DNA of 57,425 nt. Origin: Dehalococcoidia bacterium. Lineage in GTDB: Bacteria > Chloroflexota > Dehalococcoidia > DSTF01 > WHTK01. Under the pieces are notes generated by a model. It made no database searches. It worked only from the letters and a program-made list of their open reading frames with translations, and was not told the DNA's origin. A program made the position numbers and the translations under genes. The stretch spans positions 1-57,425 of the forward strand of contig DATLYJ010000020.1 of assembly GCA_035574915.1 (NCBI GenBank). The letters run 5' to 3'. Positions 14,339 through 21,192 of the stretch are shown one piece after another. Each line of letters begins with the position of its first letter. The first letter of the stretch is position 1.

Positions 14339-14869
14339 ATGAAAAGCATTTTTGACAGCTGGTTCATTCCCTTCTTCACAGCCGTCGTCATCATTCAGGG
14401 AGTCCATGTTGCCGAGCACATCATCCAGCTCGCGCAGGTGTACGTTTTCGGCGTGCCAGACGACGACGCCCTCGGCATCCTGGGCTACGTCTTCCAGTTC
14501 CAGGGCACCGAGGAGTGGCTGCACCTCGCCTTCAACGTCAGCTATCTCCTCGCCCTCTGCGCCCTCCTTGTCCCGATGCGGCGGCTCGTGCCGGCGACGA
14601 TGCCGCGCTGGGCCTTCGGCGCCTTCGCCTTTGGCGGCGTGGGCCTGGAGACCTGGCACGTCGTCGAGCACGGCGTGATTATCTCGAACGTCATCGCCCA
14701 CGGAGGCTGCCCCTGTCCGGGCATTGGCGACGCCGCTCTGGGCGTCTCGGACACCGTGCTGCACTTCCTGTACAACGCCATTGCCTATGCCGCGACCGTC
14801 ACCGCCTTCTGGTTTGTCGCGCCCGGGGACAGCGGCGACGCGCGGCAGCCGGCCGGGGCCGCTGCCTGA
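14339..14869 (+). CDS. Multi-pass membrane protein with two HxxEH motifs
   Basis: 176 residues from the ATG at 14339 (AGGGAGA about seven bases upstream; a GTG one codon earlier is possible). Four or five membrane segments: near 7-30, 62-80, 88-105, and one or two in 110-160. HVAEH (near 23-27) lies in the first helix and HVVEH (near 111-115) in a later one, with a Cys-rich loop (GGCPCPG) between. Paired His/Glu motifs facing each other in membrane helices suggest a metal or haem site, perhaps for electron transfer. I do not recognise the family. Confidence 0.72.
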   Translation: MKSIFDSWFIPFFTAVVIIQGVHVAEHIIQLAQVYVFGVPDDDALGILGYVFQFQGTEEWLHLAFNVSYLLALCALLVPMRRLVPATMPRWAFGAFAFGGVGLETWHVVEHGVIISNVIAHGGCPCPGIGDAALGVSDTVLHFLYNAIAYAATVTAFWFVAPGDSGDARQPAGAAA

Positions 14870-14876
14870 GGCCGCC

Positions 14877-15074
14877 GTGCCCGACACGCTGGCCGTCCTG
14901 CACATCGCGCACACGGCGCGCGGCGCCGCCGAGGTCGCGCTGACGATTGCGGGCGCCGGCTTGTCCCTGGGCGGGCTTCTGCTCGGCGCGCTGGCGCTGG
15001 CCGGGCGGCGCAAACGCCCGCGCGGAGGCGGTTTCGGCGCCGACCCCTCGCGCGCGCACCGCCACGAAGGCTGA
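14877..15074 (+). CDS. Small single-span membrane protein (65 aa)
   Basis: 65 residues from a GTG seven bases after the preceding stop; no clear ribosome binding site, so re-initiation by the same ribosomes is likely. The start has HIAHTARG, followed by one hydrophobic segment (ALTIAGAGLSLGGLLLGALA, near 20-39) and a basic tail (RRKRPRGGG) ending HRHEG. Basic residues after the helix predict an inside C-terminus. It may be a partner of the HxxEH membrane protein. Composition alone could arise in high-G+C DNA, hence moderate confidence. Confidence 0.45.
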   Translation: MPDTLAVLHIAHTARGAAEVALTIAGAGLSLGGLLLGALALAGRRKRPRGGGFGADPSRAHRHEG

Positions 15075-15123
15075 TCCGCGCTTCACCCTTTGCCGTCGCG
15101 CGACGGCATGACAAGATAGCTCG

Positions 15124-16551
15124 ATGCAACAGCGCAGCGAGCACTACGGCGCCCGCTCTCGTGGCCGGCCGCCACGCAACCGCCTCGTCCGGTTCTGGAA
15201 CGCCGGTAACATGCTCGCCCGCGTCTACGCCGGCTACCGGCTGATCTCGCTCCTCGAGAAGCGCCGCGGGCCGGAGTGGGGCGAGGCCCGCCGCAAGCGT
15301 CACCATCGCTGGAGCGCCACGAAGTTCTACGAGACTGCCGTGCGAAACCAGGGCCTGCTGATCAAGACCTCGCAGTTCATCAGCAGCCGCTCGGACATCG
15401 CGCCGGACGAGTATGTCGAGGTCCTCTCCCGCCTTCAGGACGAAGTGCCGCCCGAGCCCTTCGAGGTGATCCGGCGCGAGGTCGAGCGTGAGCTCGGCAG
15501 GCCCCTGGACGCCGTGTTCTCGCGCTTCGACGCCGCCCCAATTGCTTCGGCCTCGCTTGCCCAGGTACATCGAGCGGAGCTGAGGGACGGACGTGACGTG
15601 GCCGTGAAGGTGCTCTATCCCGGCATCGAGCACATCGTCGACATCGACCTCAAGAACATCCGGCGCTACGTGAACATCCTCAACCGGATCGACAAGAGCC
15701 TCGACTACCGCTTCGTCGCCGACGAAATGGGACGGATGATCCCGAAGGAGCTCGACTTCATCAACGAGGGCCGCAACGCGGAGGCCATCGCCGCGAACTT
15801 TGCCGGCGTCGAGGACATCGTCGTGCCCGCGATCTACTGGGAGCACACGACGCGCCGCGTGCTCGTGATGGAGTACGTCGATGGCGTCAAGATCACGGAT
15901 GTCGACGCTATCCGCGCCCTCGGTGTCGACCCTCCGGACGTCGCCAAGGTGCTCGTGGCCGCCTTCAGCGAAATGCTGCTGAGGCACGGCTTCTTCCACG
16001 CGGACCCCCACCCCGGCAACCTCATGGTTGCCCCGGGAGAGCGCGCCGAGGATGGCCGCGTCAAGCCGAAGCTGGTGCTGGTCGACTTCGGACAGGTCAA
16101 GGAGGTCGGGCCCGAGTTCCGCTTCATGTTCGCCCAGATGACGCGCGCCCTGATGGCCTCGGACGACTCGATGGTCGGGCAGGCCTTTCGCGGCCTCGGC
16201 TTCCGCACCCGCGACGACAACGAGGAGGGCTACACCAACCTGGGCCAGGCCTACGTTGGCAACGTCGTGCGCCGCATGAACCAGCTTGGCGCCGCCGTCG
16301 CCGACCGCGACATGATGCGCGACTCCTACCGCGAGATCACTCGCGTCCTGCGGGACAATCCCATCGTGAAAATCCCGCCGGACCTGTTGTTCGTGGGCCG
16401 CGTGATGGGCCTGCTCAACGGCCTCGGCACCACCTTGCAGGCGCGCACCAATCTCCTCCTGGAGATGGCGCGAATGATCGAGCGCGAAGGCGTTAGCGGC
16501 GCCATGGCCCCAAACGGCGGAGGCGCGCCGAGGCGTCTCCTGGAGGCCTAG
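15124..16551 (+). CDS. ABC1/UbiB-family atypical kinase
   Basis: 475 residues. The family's N-terminal region appears as LLIKTSQFISSRSDIAPDEY (near 79-98); the normal KxGQ is KTSQ here. The Ala-rich loop is ASASLAQVHRAEL, followed by the lysine of DVAVKVLYPG. The kinase-like lobe has GFFHADPHPGNLMV near 290-303 and the metal motif LVDFGQVKE near 320-328. UbiB/ADCK proteins support synthesis or handling of isoprenoid lipids such as quinones and use ATP in an atypical way. No membrane helix at the C-terminus. It starts 50 bases after the small membrane protein and probably forms its own unit. Confidence 0.9.
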   Translation: MQQRSEHYGARSRGRPPRNRLVRFWNAGNMLARVYAGYRLISLLEKRRGPEWGEARRKRHHRWSATKFYETAVRNQGLLIKTSQFISSRSDIAPDEYVEVLSRLQDEVPPEPFEVIRREVERELGRPLDAVFSRFDAAPIASASLAQVHRAELRDGRDVAVKVLYPGIEHIVDIDLKNIRRYVNILNRIDKSLDYRFVADEMGRMIPKELDFINEGRNAEAIAANFAGVEDIVVPAIYWEHTTRRVLVMEYVDGVKITDVDAIRALGVDPPDVAKVLVAAFSEMLLRHGFFHADPHPGNLMVAPGERAEDGRVKPKLVLVDFGQVKEVGPEFRFMFAQMTRALMASDDSMVGQAFRGLGFRTRDDNEEGYTNLGQAYVGNVVRRMNQLGAAVADRDMMRDSYREITRVLRDNPIVKIPPDLLFVGRVMGLLNGLGTTLQARTNLLLEMARMIEREGVSGAMAPNGGGAPRRLLEA

Positions 16552-16719
16552 CGCTTCGCAAGATACTGCTCCCGTGCCCTGGAAAGCTGCCTCAAGGCGG
16601 GAGGCGACCGCCATGCCCGGCAGCCCTCAAGGCAGGGCTCTAGCCTCCGGCCGGCCGCCCGATTCCGGCCGGCGCCGCCCGCTAACCGGCCGGTCACCGT
16701 GTGCGGCCAGCGGCCGCGC
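16552..16719. other. Convergent intergenic region, GC-rich palindromes
   Basis: Contains several CCGGCCGG-type self-complementary blocks that may end transcription from both sides. No gene seen. Confidence 0.4.
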
Positions 16720-17598
16720 CTACTGCCACAGCTCCGAGGACGCCTTCATCATCCGCAGCATCATGATCATCGCCGCGACCTCCTTGCCGCTGTCCGGCTC
16801 GCTCATGATGCTCTCGTACCACCAGTATTCCGACCTCGGCGTCTCGCCGACGGCAAGCACCTTCGCTGCTACGTCGTAGTCGCGGCCGATGAACACGGGG
16901 CCGTTGATGTAACGCACTTCGATGGCGCCGAAGAGGCCGACGCCGCGGTTTCGGTGCCCGATGCCCTGCTCGACGCGGCGCATGGCGCCGACCACCTGCT
17001 GCGGGCCCGCAATCGGGCCGCCCCAGGGAGACGCGCCCGTGTACCAGCTCAGCGGCTCCGTCAGGAGCGACAGGCGCTCCTCGCTCAGCGGCTCCACGCG
17101 CGTCTTCTGCGCCGGTAGCTCCATCCCCGGCTCCAGGTGGGCGTAGATCCGCGTCTCGCCGCGCTCCGGCAGGTGCTCTTCGAGCCGCTCCCGCAGCAGC
17201 GTCCGCTCCTTTGGCGACCCGACCGACGCCGTCCCCTCGAGGACCTGCATGCCGTCGTCGCGCTCCATCCACACCCGCACCTGCGCGTCCGCCGCGCCGG
17301 CCGGAGGTACCTGCACGAAACACCGCACCGCCTCATCCGAGATCGTCGCGTTCTTGAAGTAACAGGACAGCGTGCCGGTCTCGAACCAGCGCTGGCCGAA
17401 GGCGCGCAAAAGCAGCGGCGGGAACTGGCCCATGTGCACGCTCCCCGCGATCGTCCCGCCGCGGAACCCCACCTTCTGCGCCGTCTCGTCGTGATGGATG
17501 CTGCCTTCGCCCGCGCGCCCCGAGTTCCTGGGCCGCCGCAAGGGACCCACGAGCACCCCGTTCTTCTCGATGATCTCGGTCGAAGTGTCGATTGCCAT
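16720..17598 (-). CDS. Double-hotdog (MaoC-like) protein
   Basis: 292 residues from the ATG at 17598, which has AAGGAG six bases upstream. Two hotdog-like halves can be traced: HHDETAQKVGFRGGTIAGSVHMGQ (near 36-59, the part quoted spans a dehydratase-like helix start) and GHRNRGVGLFGAIEVRYING with PVFIGRDYDVAAKVLAVGE (near 224-262). MaoC-type proteins hydrate or hydrolyse acyl-CoA thioesters. The catalytic Asp/His pair cannot be placed with certainty. A serine hydrolase and enoyl-CoA hydratase lie divergently nearby, so acyl-CoA metabolism is plausible. Confidence 0.75.
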   Translation of the reverse strand: MAIDTSTEIIEKNGVLVGPLRRPRNSGRAGEGSIHHDETAQKVGFRGGTIAGSVHMGQFPPLLLRAFGQRWFETGTLSCYFKNATISDEAVRCFVQVPPAGAADAQVRVWMERDDGMQVLEGTASVGSPKERTLLRERLEEHLPERGETRIYAHLEPGMELPAQKTRVEPLSEERLSLLTEPLSWYTGASPWGGPIAGPQQVVGAMRRVEQGIGHRNRGVGLFGAIEVRYINGPVFIGRDYDVAAKVLAVGETPRSEYWWYESIMSEPDSGKEVAAMIMMLRMMKASSELWQ

Positions 17599-17831
17599 GG
17601 TGACTCCTTGTGTCGCGCTCCCAGCTACTGCTGGCCCGGATTGTACCAGCCCTTGGAGCAGCCCAGGCGCCTCTGGCGGGCCATGTGGCCCGGACCGCCA
17701 GCCACGGCTCCGGCCAGACCCCGGCCGGTAGGCAACCGGGGAACCTTCCAGCCCGCCGGCCCGCGAGGCGGCCAGCCGGAAGCCCACTTGTAGTAGACTC
17801 CCAACCAGCACACGACGGGGCAGGAGGAGCC

Positions 17832-19097
17832 ATGGTCGGAACGCTGGAACGCGCCCAAATGCTGGAGGCAGAGCCTGAGGAAGTCGGCCTTTCGTCCACA
17901 AAGCTGAACAACGTCACGCGGCTGGTCCATGGCTACATCAACGACGGGAAGATACCCGGCGCCATCTCGATGATCGCCCGTCGCGGCAAGGTCGTGCACT
18001 TCGAGACCTACGGGAAGATGGACGAAGAGGCCGGCAAGCCCATGACGGCCGACACCATTTTCCGCATTTACTCCATGACCAAGCCCATCGCCAGCCTGGG
18101 CCTGATGCTGCTCTACGAGGAGGGCCGCTTCCAGCTGGACGACCCTGCGTACAAGTACATCCCGGAGTGGAAGAACCAGAAGGTCTTCATCGGCGGCACC
18201 GCGGACAACCCGGACCTGCGCGCGCCCGAGCGCCCGATCAGCGTCCGCGACCTCCTGATGCACACCTCGGGCCTGGCCGGCGGCCTCGGCGCTCCCGAGT
18301 CGTCGCCGACCTCAGAGCTCTTCCGGCGCGCCGGCGTGCGGGGCTTCGGCCAGGAAGGCAACCACACCCTGCGCGACATGGTCGAGCGCATCGCGAACGT
18401 CCCCCTCCAGTTTGACCCCGGCACGAAATGGAACTACGGCATCTCCACCGACGTGGTCGGCTACCTCAGCGAGGTGCTCAGCGGCCGGCCATTCGACGTC
18501 TACCTCAAGGAGAGGATCTTCGACCCGCTGGGCATGAGTGACACCGGCTTCTCCGTCCCCGAGGCCTCGCTCGACCGCTTCGCCGCCTGCTACCGACGCG
18601 GCGGCGAAAACGACCCGCCATACGTGCTCCAGGACTCGCCGACGACGAGCCCCTACGCGAAGCCGCGCACCTATTTCTCCGGCGCCGGCGGCCTCGTCTC
18701 AACGGCAGCCGACTACATGCGCTTCTGCAAGATGCTCGCGAACGGCGGCGAGCTCGACGGCGTCCGCATCGCCGGCAAGCGCACCATCGAGTTCATGGCC
18801 ATGAACCACCTGCCCGGCGGCTGCGACCTCGCGGCGATGGGCCAGACGCGCTTCACCGAGACGAGCATGGAGGGCATTGGCTTCGGCCTCGGATTCGCCG
18901 TGCTCCTCGACCCGGCGAAGGCCCAGATCATCGGCACGCCCGGCGAATACTACTGGGGCGGCGCCGCCTCGACGGCGTTCTTCATCAACCCGAAGGAAGA
19001 CCTGATCATGATCTTCCTCACTCAACTCCTACCCTCGGGTTCGTACCCCTTCCGCCGCGAGCTTCGCGCCACCATCTACTCCTCGATCATCGACTAG
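17832..19097 (+). CDS. Serine hydrolase (class C beta-lactamase family)
   Basis: 421 residues from an ATG with AGGAGGAG four bases upstream. The catalytic SxxK motif is SMTK in FRIYSMTKPIASLGL (near 83), followed by LLMHTSGLAGG near 142-152, typical of EstB/beta-lactamase-related esterases. WNYGIST near 200 takes the place of the YxN motif. The C-terminal GEYYWGGAASTAFFINP is the usual G-G-A box. No signal peptide, so it is probably a cytoplasmic esterase or amidase rather than a drug-resistance enzyme. A TAGACT box (17794-17799) lies 32 bases before the start. The enoyl-CoA hydratase gene follows after 15 bases. Confidence 0.9.
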   Translation: MVGTLERAQMLEAEPEEVGLSSTKLNNVTRLVHGYINDGKIPGAISMIARRGKVVHFETYGKMDEEAGKPMTADTIFRIYSMTKPIASLGLMLLYEEGRFQLDDPAYKYIPEWKNQKVFIGGTADNPDLRAPERPISVRDLLMHTSGLAGGLGAPESSPTSELFRRAGVRGFGQEGNHTLRDMVERIANVPLQFDPGTKWNYGISTDVVGYLSEVLSGRPFDVYLKERIFDPLGMSDTGFSVPEASLDRFAACYRRGGENDPPYVLQDSPTTSPYAKPRTYFSGAGGLVSTAADYMRFCKMLANGGELDGVRIAGKRTIEFMAMNHLPGGCDLAAMGQTRFTETSMEGIGFGLGFAVLLDPAKAQIIGTPGEYYWGGAASTAFFINPKEDLIMIFLTQLLPSGSYPFRRELRATIYSSIID

Positions 19098-19112
19098 AGG
19101 CCGGAGACAGAG

Positions 19113-19937
19113 ATGAGCTACGAGTTCCTGATCTACGAGAAGCACGACCACATCGCCCTGATCACGCTGAACCGCCCCGAGCGGCTCAATGCCCTGAGCC
19201 GTGCTCTTCACCTCGAGACACTACGAGCGGCGGAGGAGGCCCGCAACGACGACGACGTCTGGGCCGTCATCATCACCGGGGCCGGCCGCGGCTTCTGCTC
19301 CGGCGCCGACATCCAGGCCGCCGCCGACCGCGCGGCGGCCGGCGATGGCCAGCCGGCCGAGCCGCCGCGGCGCAGCCAGAATGACATCCTTGACCAGTAC
19401 GGCTGGGTTGGGAACCAGGCCCGCGCCTGGTACTACCTCGACAAGCCAACTATCGCCGCGATGAACGGCGTCTGCGCCGGGGCCGGCATGAGCCTCGCGC
19501 TCGCCTGCGACTTCCGCGTCGGCTCCGAGAACGCGCGCTTCCACAGCGTCTTCCTGGAGCGCAACCTCTCGCCTGACTCCGGCATGAGCTGGTTCATGCC
19601 GCGCATCATCGGCTACAGTCACGCCCTCGACCTCATCCTCACGAGCCGCGACGTGAACGCGGAGGAGGCCTACCGCATCGGCCTGCTGAACCGCCTCGTC
19701 CCGCACGAAAAGCTCATCGAAGAGTCCTTCAAGATGGCGAAGGAGATCCTGCGCTGGCCGCCGATCGCCGTCCGCGCCGCCAAGAGGGTGACTCAGCAGA
19801 ACCTGAACAAGGACCTGGACGACGCCCTGCGCAACGAGATACTCCACCTGACCTATGGCCGCGCCGCCGTCAACGACGCCCGTGAGGCCCGCGTCGCCCG
19901 CGCCGAACGCCGCGAGCCCCGCTACACCGGCACCTGA
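19113..19937 (+). CDS. Enoyl-CoA hydratase/isomerase family protein
   Basis: 274 residues of the crotonase fold: ITLNRPERLNALS near 16-28, the first oxyanion part GAGRGFCSGADIQAAADRA near 54-72 and the second NGVCAGAGMSLALACDFR near 118-135. The residue after the second oxyanion helix, NLSPDSGMSW near 155, has Asp rather than the Glu of classical hydratases, pointing to an isomerase or 2-hydration variant. A longer insertion (GDGQPAEPPRRSQND) sits near the active-site loop. Probably in an operon with the upstream serine hydrolase. The precise CoA substrate is unknown. Confidence 0.9.
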   Translation: MSYEFLIYEKHDHIALITLNRPERLNALSRALHLETLRAAEEARNDDDVWAVIITGAGRGFCSGADIQAAADRAAAGDGQPAEPPRRSQNDILDQYGWVGNQARAWYYLDKPTIAAMNGVCAGAGMSLALACDFRVGSENARFHSVFLERNLSPDSGMSWFMPRIIGYSHALDLILTSRDVNAEEAYRIGLLNRLVPHEKLIEESFKMAKEILRWPPIAVRAAKRVTQQNLNKDLDDALRNEILHLTYGRAAVNDAREARVARAERREPRYTGT

Positions 19938-19993
19938 CCCGATGCCGGCAGGAGCCACGGCGTCCATGATCGATTAGCGCAGGGGCCGCGGGC

Positions 19994-20027
19994 CCGCCCG
20001 CCAGGCCAGCGCGTGCAGTGCGGGCGG
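19994..20027. terminator. Hairpin between convergent genes
   Basis: 7-bp stem CCGCCCG (19994-20000) with CGGGCGG (20021-20027), 20-base loop, placed just between two converging stops. Weak bidirectional terminator candidate. Confidence 0.35.
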
Positions 20028-20028
20028 T

Positions 20029-21192
20029 TCAGCCTCCCGCGGTCGTGACGCCGGTAGGCGGCCCTACGCGCCGCAGCTGCTCCTCCGGCCCGAACACCAT
20101 CAGCCGGTCGCCCAGCGCCAGGCGGGTGCTGGGCGCCGGGCCGACTATGAAAGTGCCGCGCTCGCTCCGCACCGCGAGGACGACCAGGTCCGGCGCGCTC
20201 GCACACACTTCGCCTATCGTCCGGCCCTGCAGCCCCGAGTCTTTGTCGACGCCAAACTCGCCGAGCACTCCTGGCCCCTGCGAGCCCAGGGAGACGATGT
20301 CCATGAAGTCCAGCAGGATCGGCTGCAGCGCTGAGAGCGCCAGTCGCCGCCCACCCATCTGGTAGGGAGAGACGATGTGGTCGGCGCCTGCCTGCAGCAG
20401 CTTCTTCTCGTTCGACGCCGAGGCGACCCTGGCAACCACGCGGACGTCCGGCCGCAGCATCTTCGCCGTCAGCGTGATGTATGTATTGCCAGCGTCCGAG
20501 TCCAGAGCGGCGATGAGCGACGCGCAGCGTTCGATCCCGGCTCTCTTCAGCGTTTCTTCCTGCGTCGCGTCTCCCTGAAGCACCAGGTAGCCCTCGGCGC
20601 GGGCGCGTTCCAGGGCCTCGGCGCTGAGGTCCACGACCACGAATGGCGCCTGCCGCTGCTTGAACTCCAGGGCGATCTCCTCGCCCACCCGTCCGAAGCC
20701 GCAGATGATGTGGTGGTCCTTCAGGTGTTCCACCTGGATCTTCATCCTCCGCTCGCCGAAAAGCTGCCGCAGGTCGCCCTCGATTATCGTGGAGACCAGC
20801 GCCGTCAGGATATAGAACGACGTCCCGACGCCCACGAACAGGACGACCATGGTGAACGCCATGCCGGTCCGGCTCAACGGCTGCACTTCGCGATAGCCCA
20901 CGGTAGTGAGCGTGATCACGGTCATGTAGAGGGCATCAAGGAATGACCAGCCCTCGATGATCATGTAGCCGCCGGTGGCGAACACGAGGATGACCCCGAG
21001 CGCCAGCAATCCGACCAGCACGCGGCCGTATGCCTGAGCCGCCGCCCTGTACTCCTTCACGAGCGTATTGTGGCGTCGCGCGGCGCTAGCGGGCCAGCGC
21101 TGCGCATCATCCGTGTTGTCGTCGTCCGAAAGCCGGGCGGACGCTCGTCCGCCAGAGGCCGGCGCCCTAATCGGCCAGGGTCCAGCGGCCAT
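20029..21192 (-). CDS. Two-helix K+ channel with RCK (TrkA-N/TrkA-C) domains
   Basis: 387 residues if started at the ATG at 21192; a GTG at 21060 would remove 44 mostly polar residues and avoid overlap with the upstream gene. Two membrane helices (near 58-75 and 108-130) flank the pore LTTVGYREVQPLS, where GYRE replaces the canonical GYGD. The RCK domain begins HHIICGFGRVGEEIALEF (near 160-177), the NAD/nucleotide fold, with VVDLSAEALERARAEG near 188-203. A TrkA-C domain ends the protein. MthK-like channels gate by ligand binding to RCK rings. The start overlaps the caspase-like lipoprotein gene's end by 26 bases. Confidence 0.9.
   Translation of the reverse strand: MAAGPWPIRAPASGGRASARLSDDDNTDDAQRWPASAARRHNTLVKEYRAAAQAYGRVLVGLLALGVILVFATGGYMIIEGWSFLDALYMTVITLTTVGYREVQPLSRTGMAFTMVVLFVGVGTSFYILTALVSTIIEGDLRQLFGERRMKIQVEHLKDHHIICGFGRVGEEIALEFKQRQAPFVVVDLSAEALERARAEGYLVLQGDATQEETLKRAGIERCASLIAALDSDAGNTYITLTAKMLRPDVRVVARVASASNEKKLLQAGADHIVSPYQMGGRRLALSALQPILLDFMDIVSLGSQGPGVLGEFGVDKDSGLQGRTIGEVCASAPDLVVLAVRSERGTFIVGPAPSTRLALGDRLMVFGPEEQLRRVGPPTGVTTAGG

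Noticed and set aside
14785-16614. Long open frame on the minus strand (609 residues)
   Set aside because: It is antisense to the UbiB-like kinase, has no family motif and unnatural composition (His, Val and Asp runs from complement of GC-rich codons).
16552-16719. Repeated CCGGCCGG blocks as a mobile-element remnant
   Set aside because: They have no flanking duplications and look like GC-rich terminator-type palindromes.
17598-17901. 101-residue upstream extension of the double-hotdog protein
   Set aside because: No motif, Pro/Arg/Gly-rich, while the ATG at 17598 has an ideal ribosome site.
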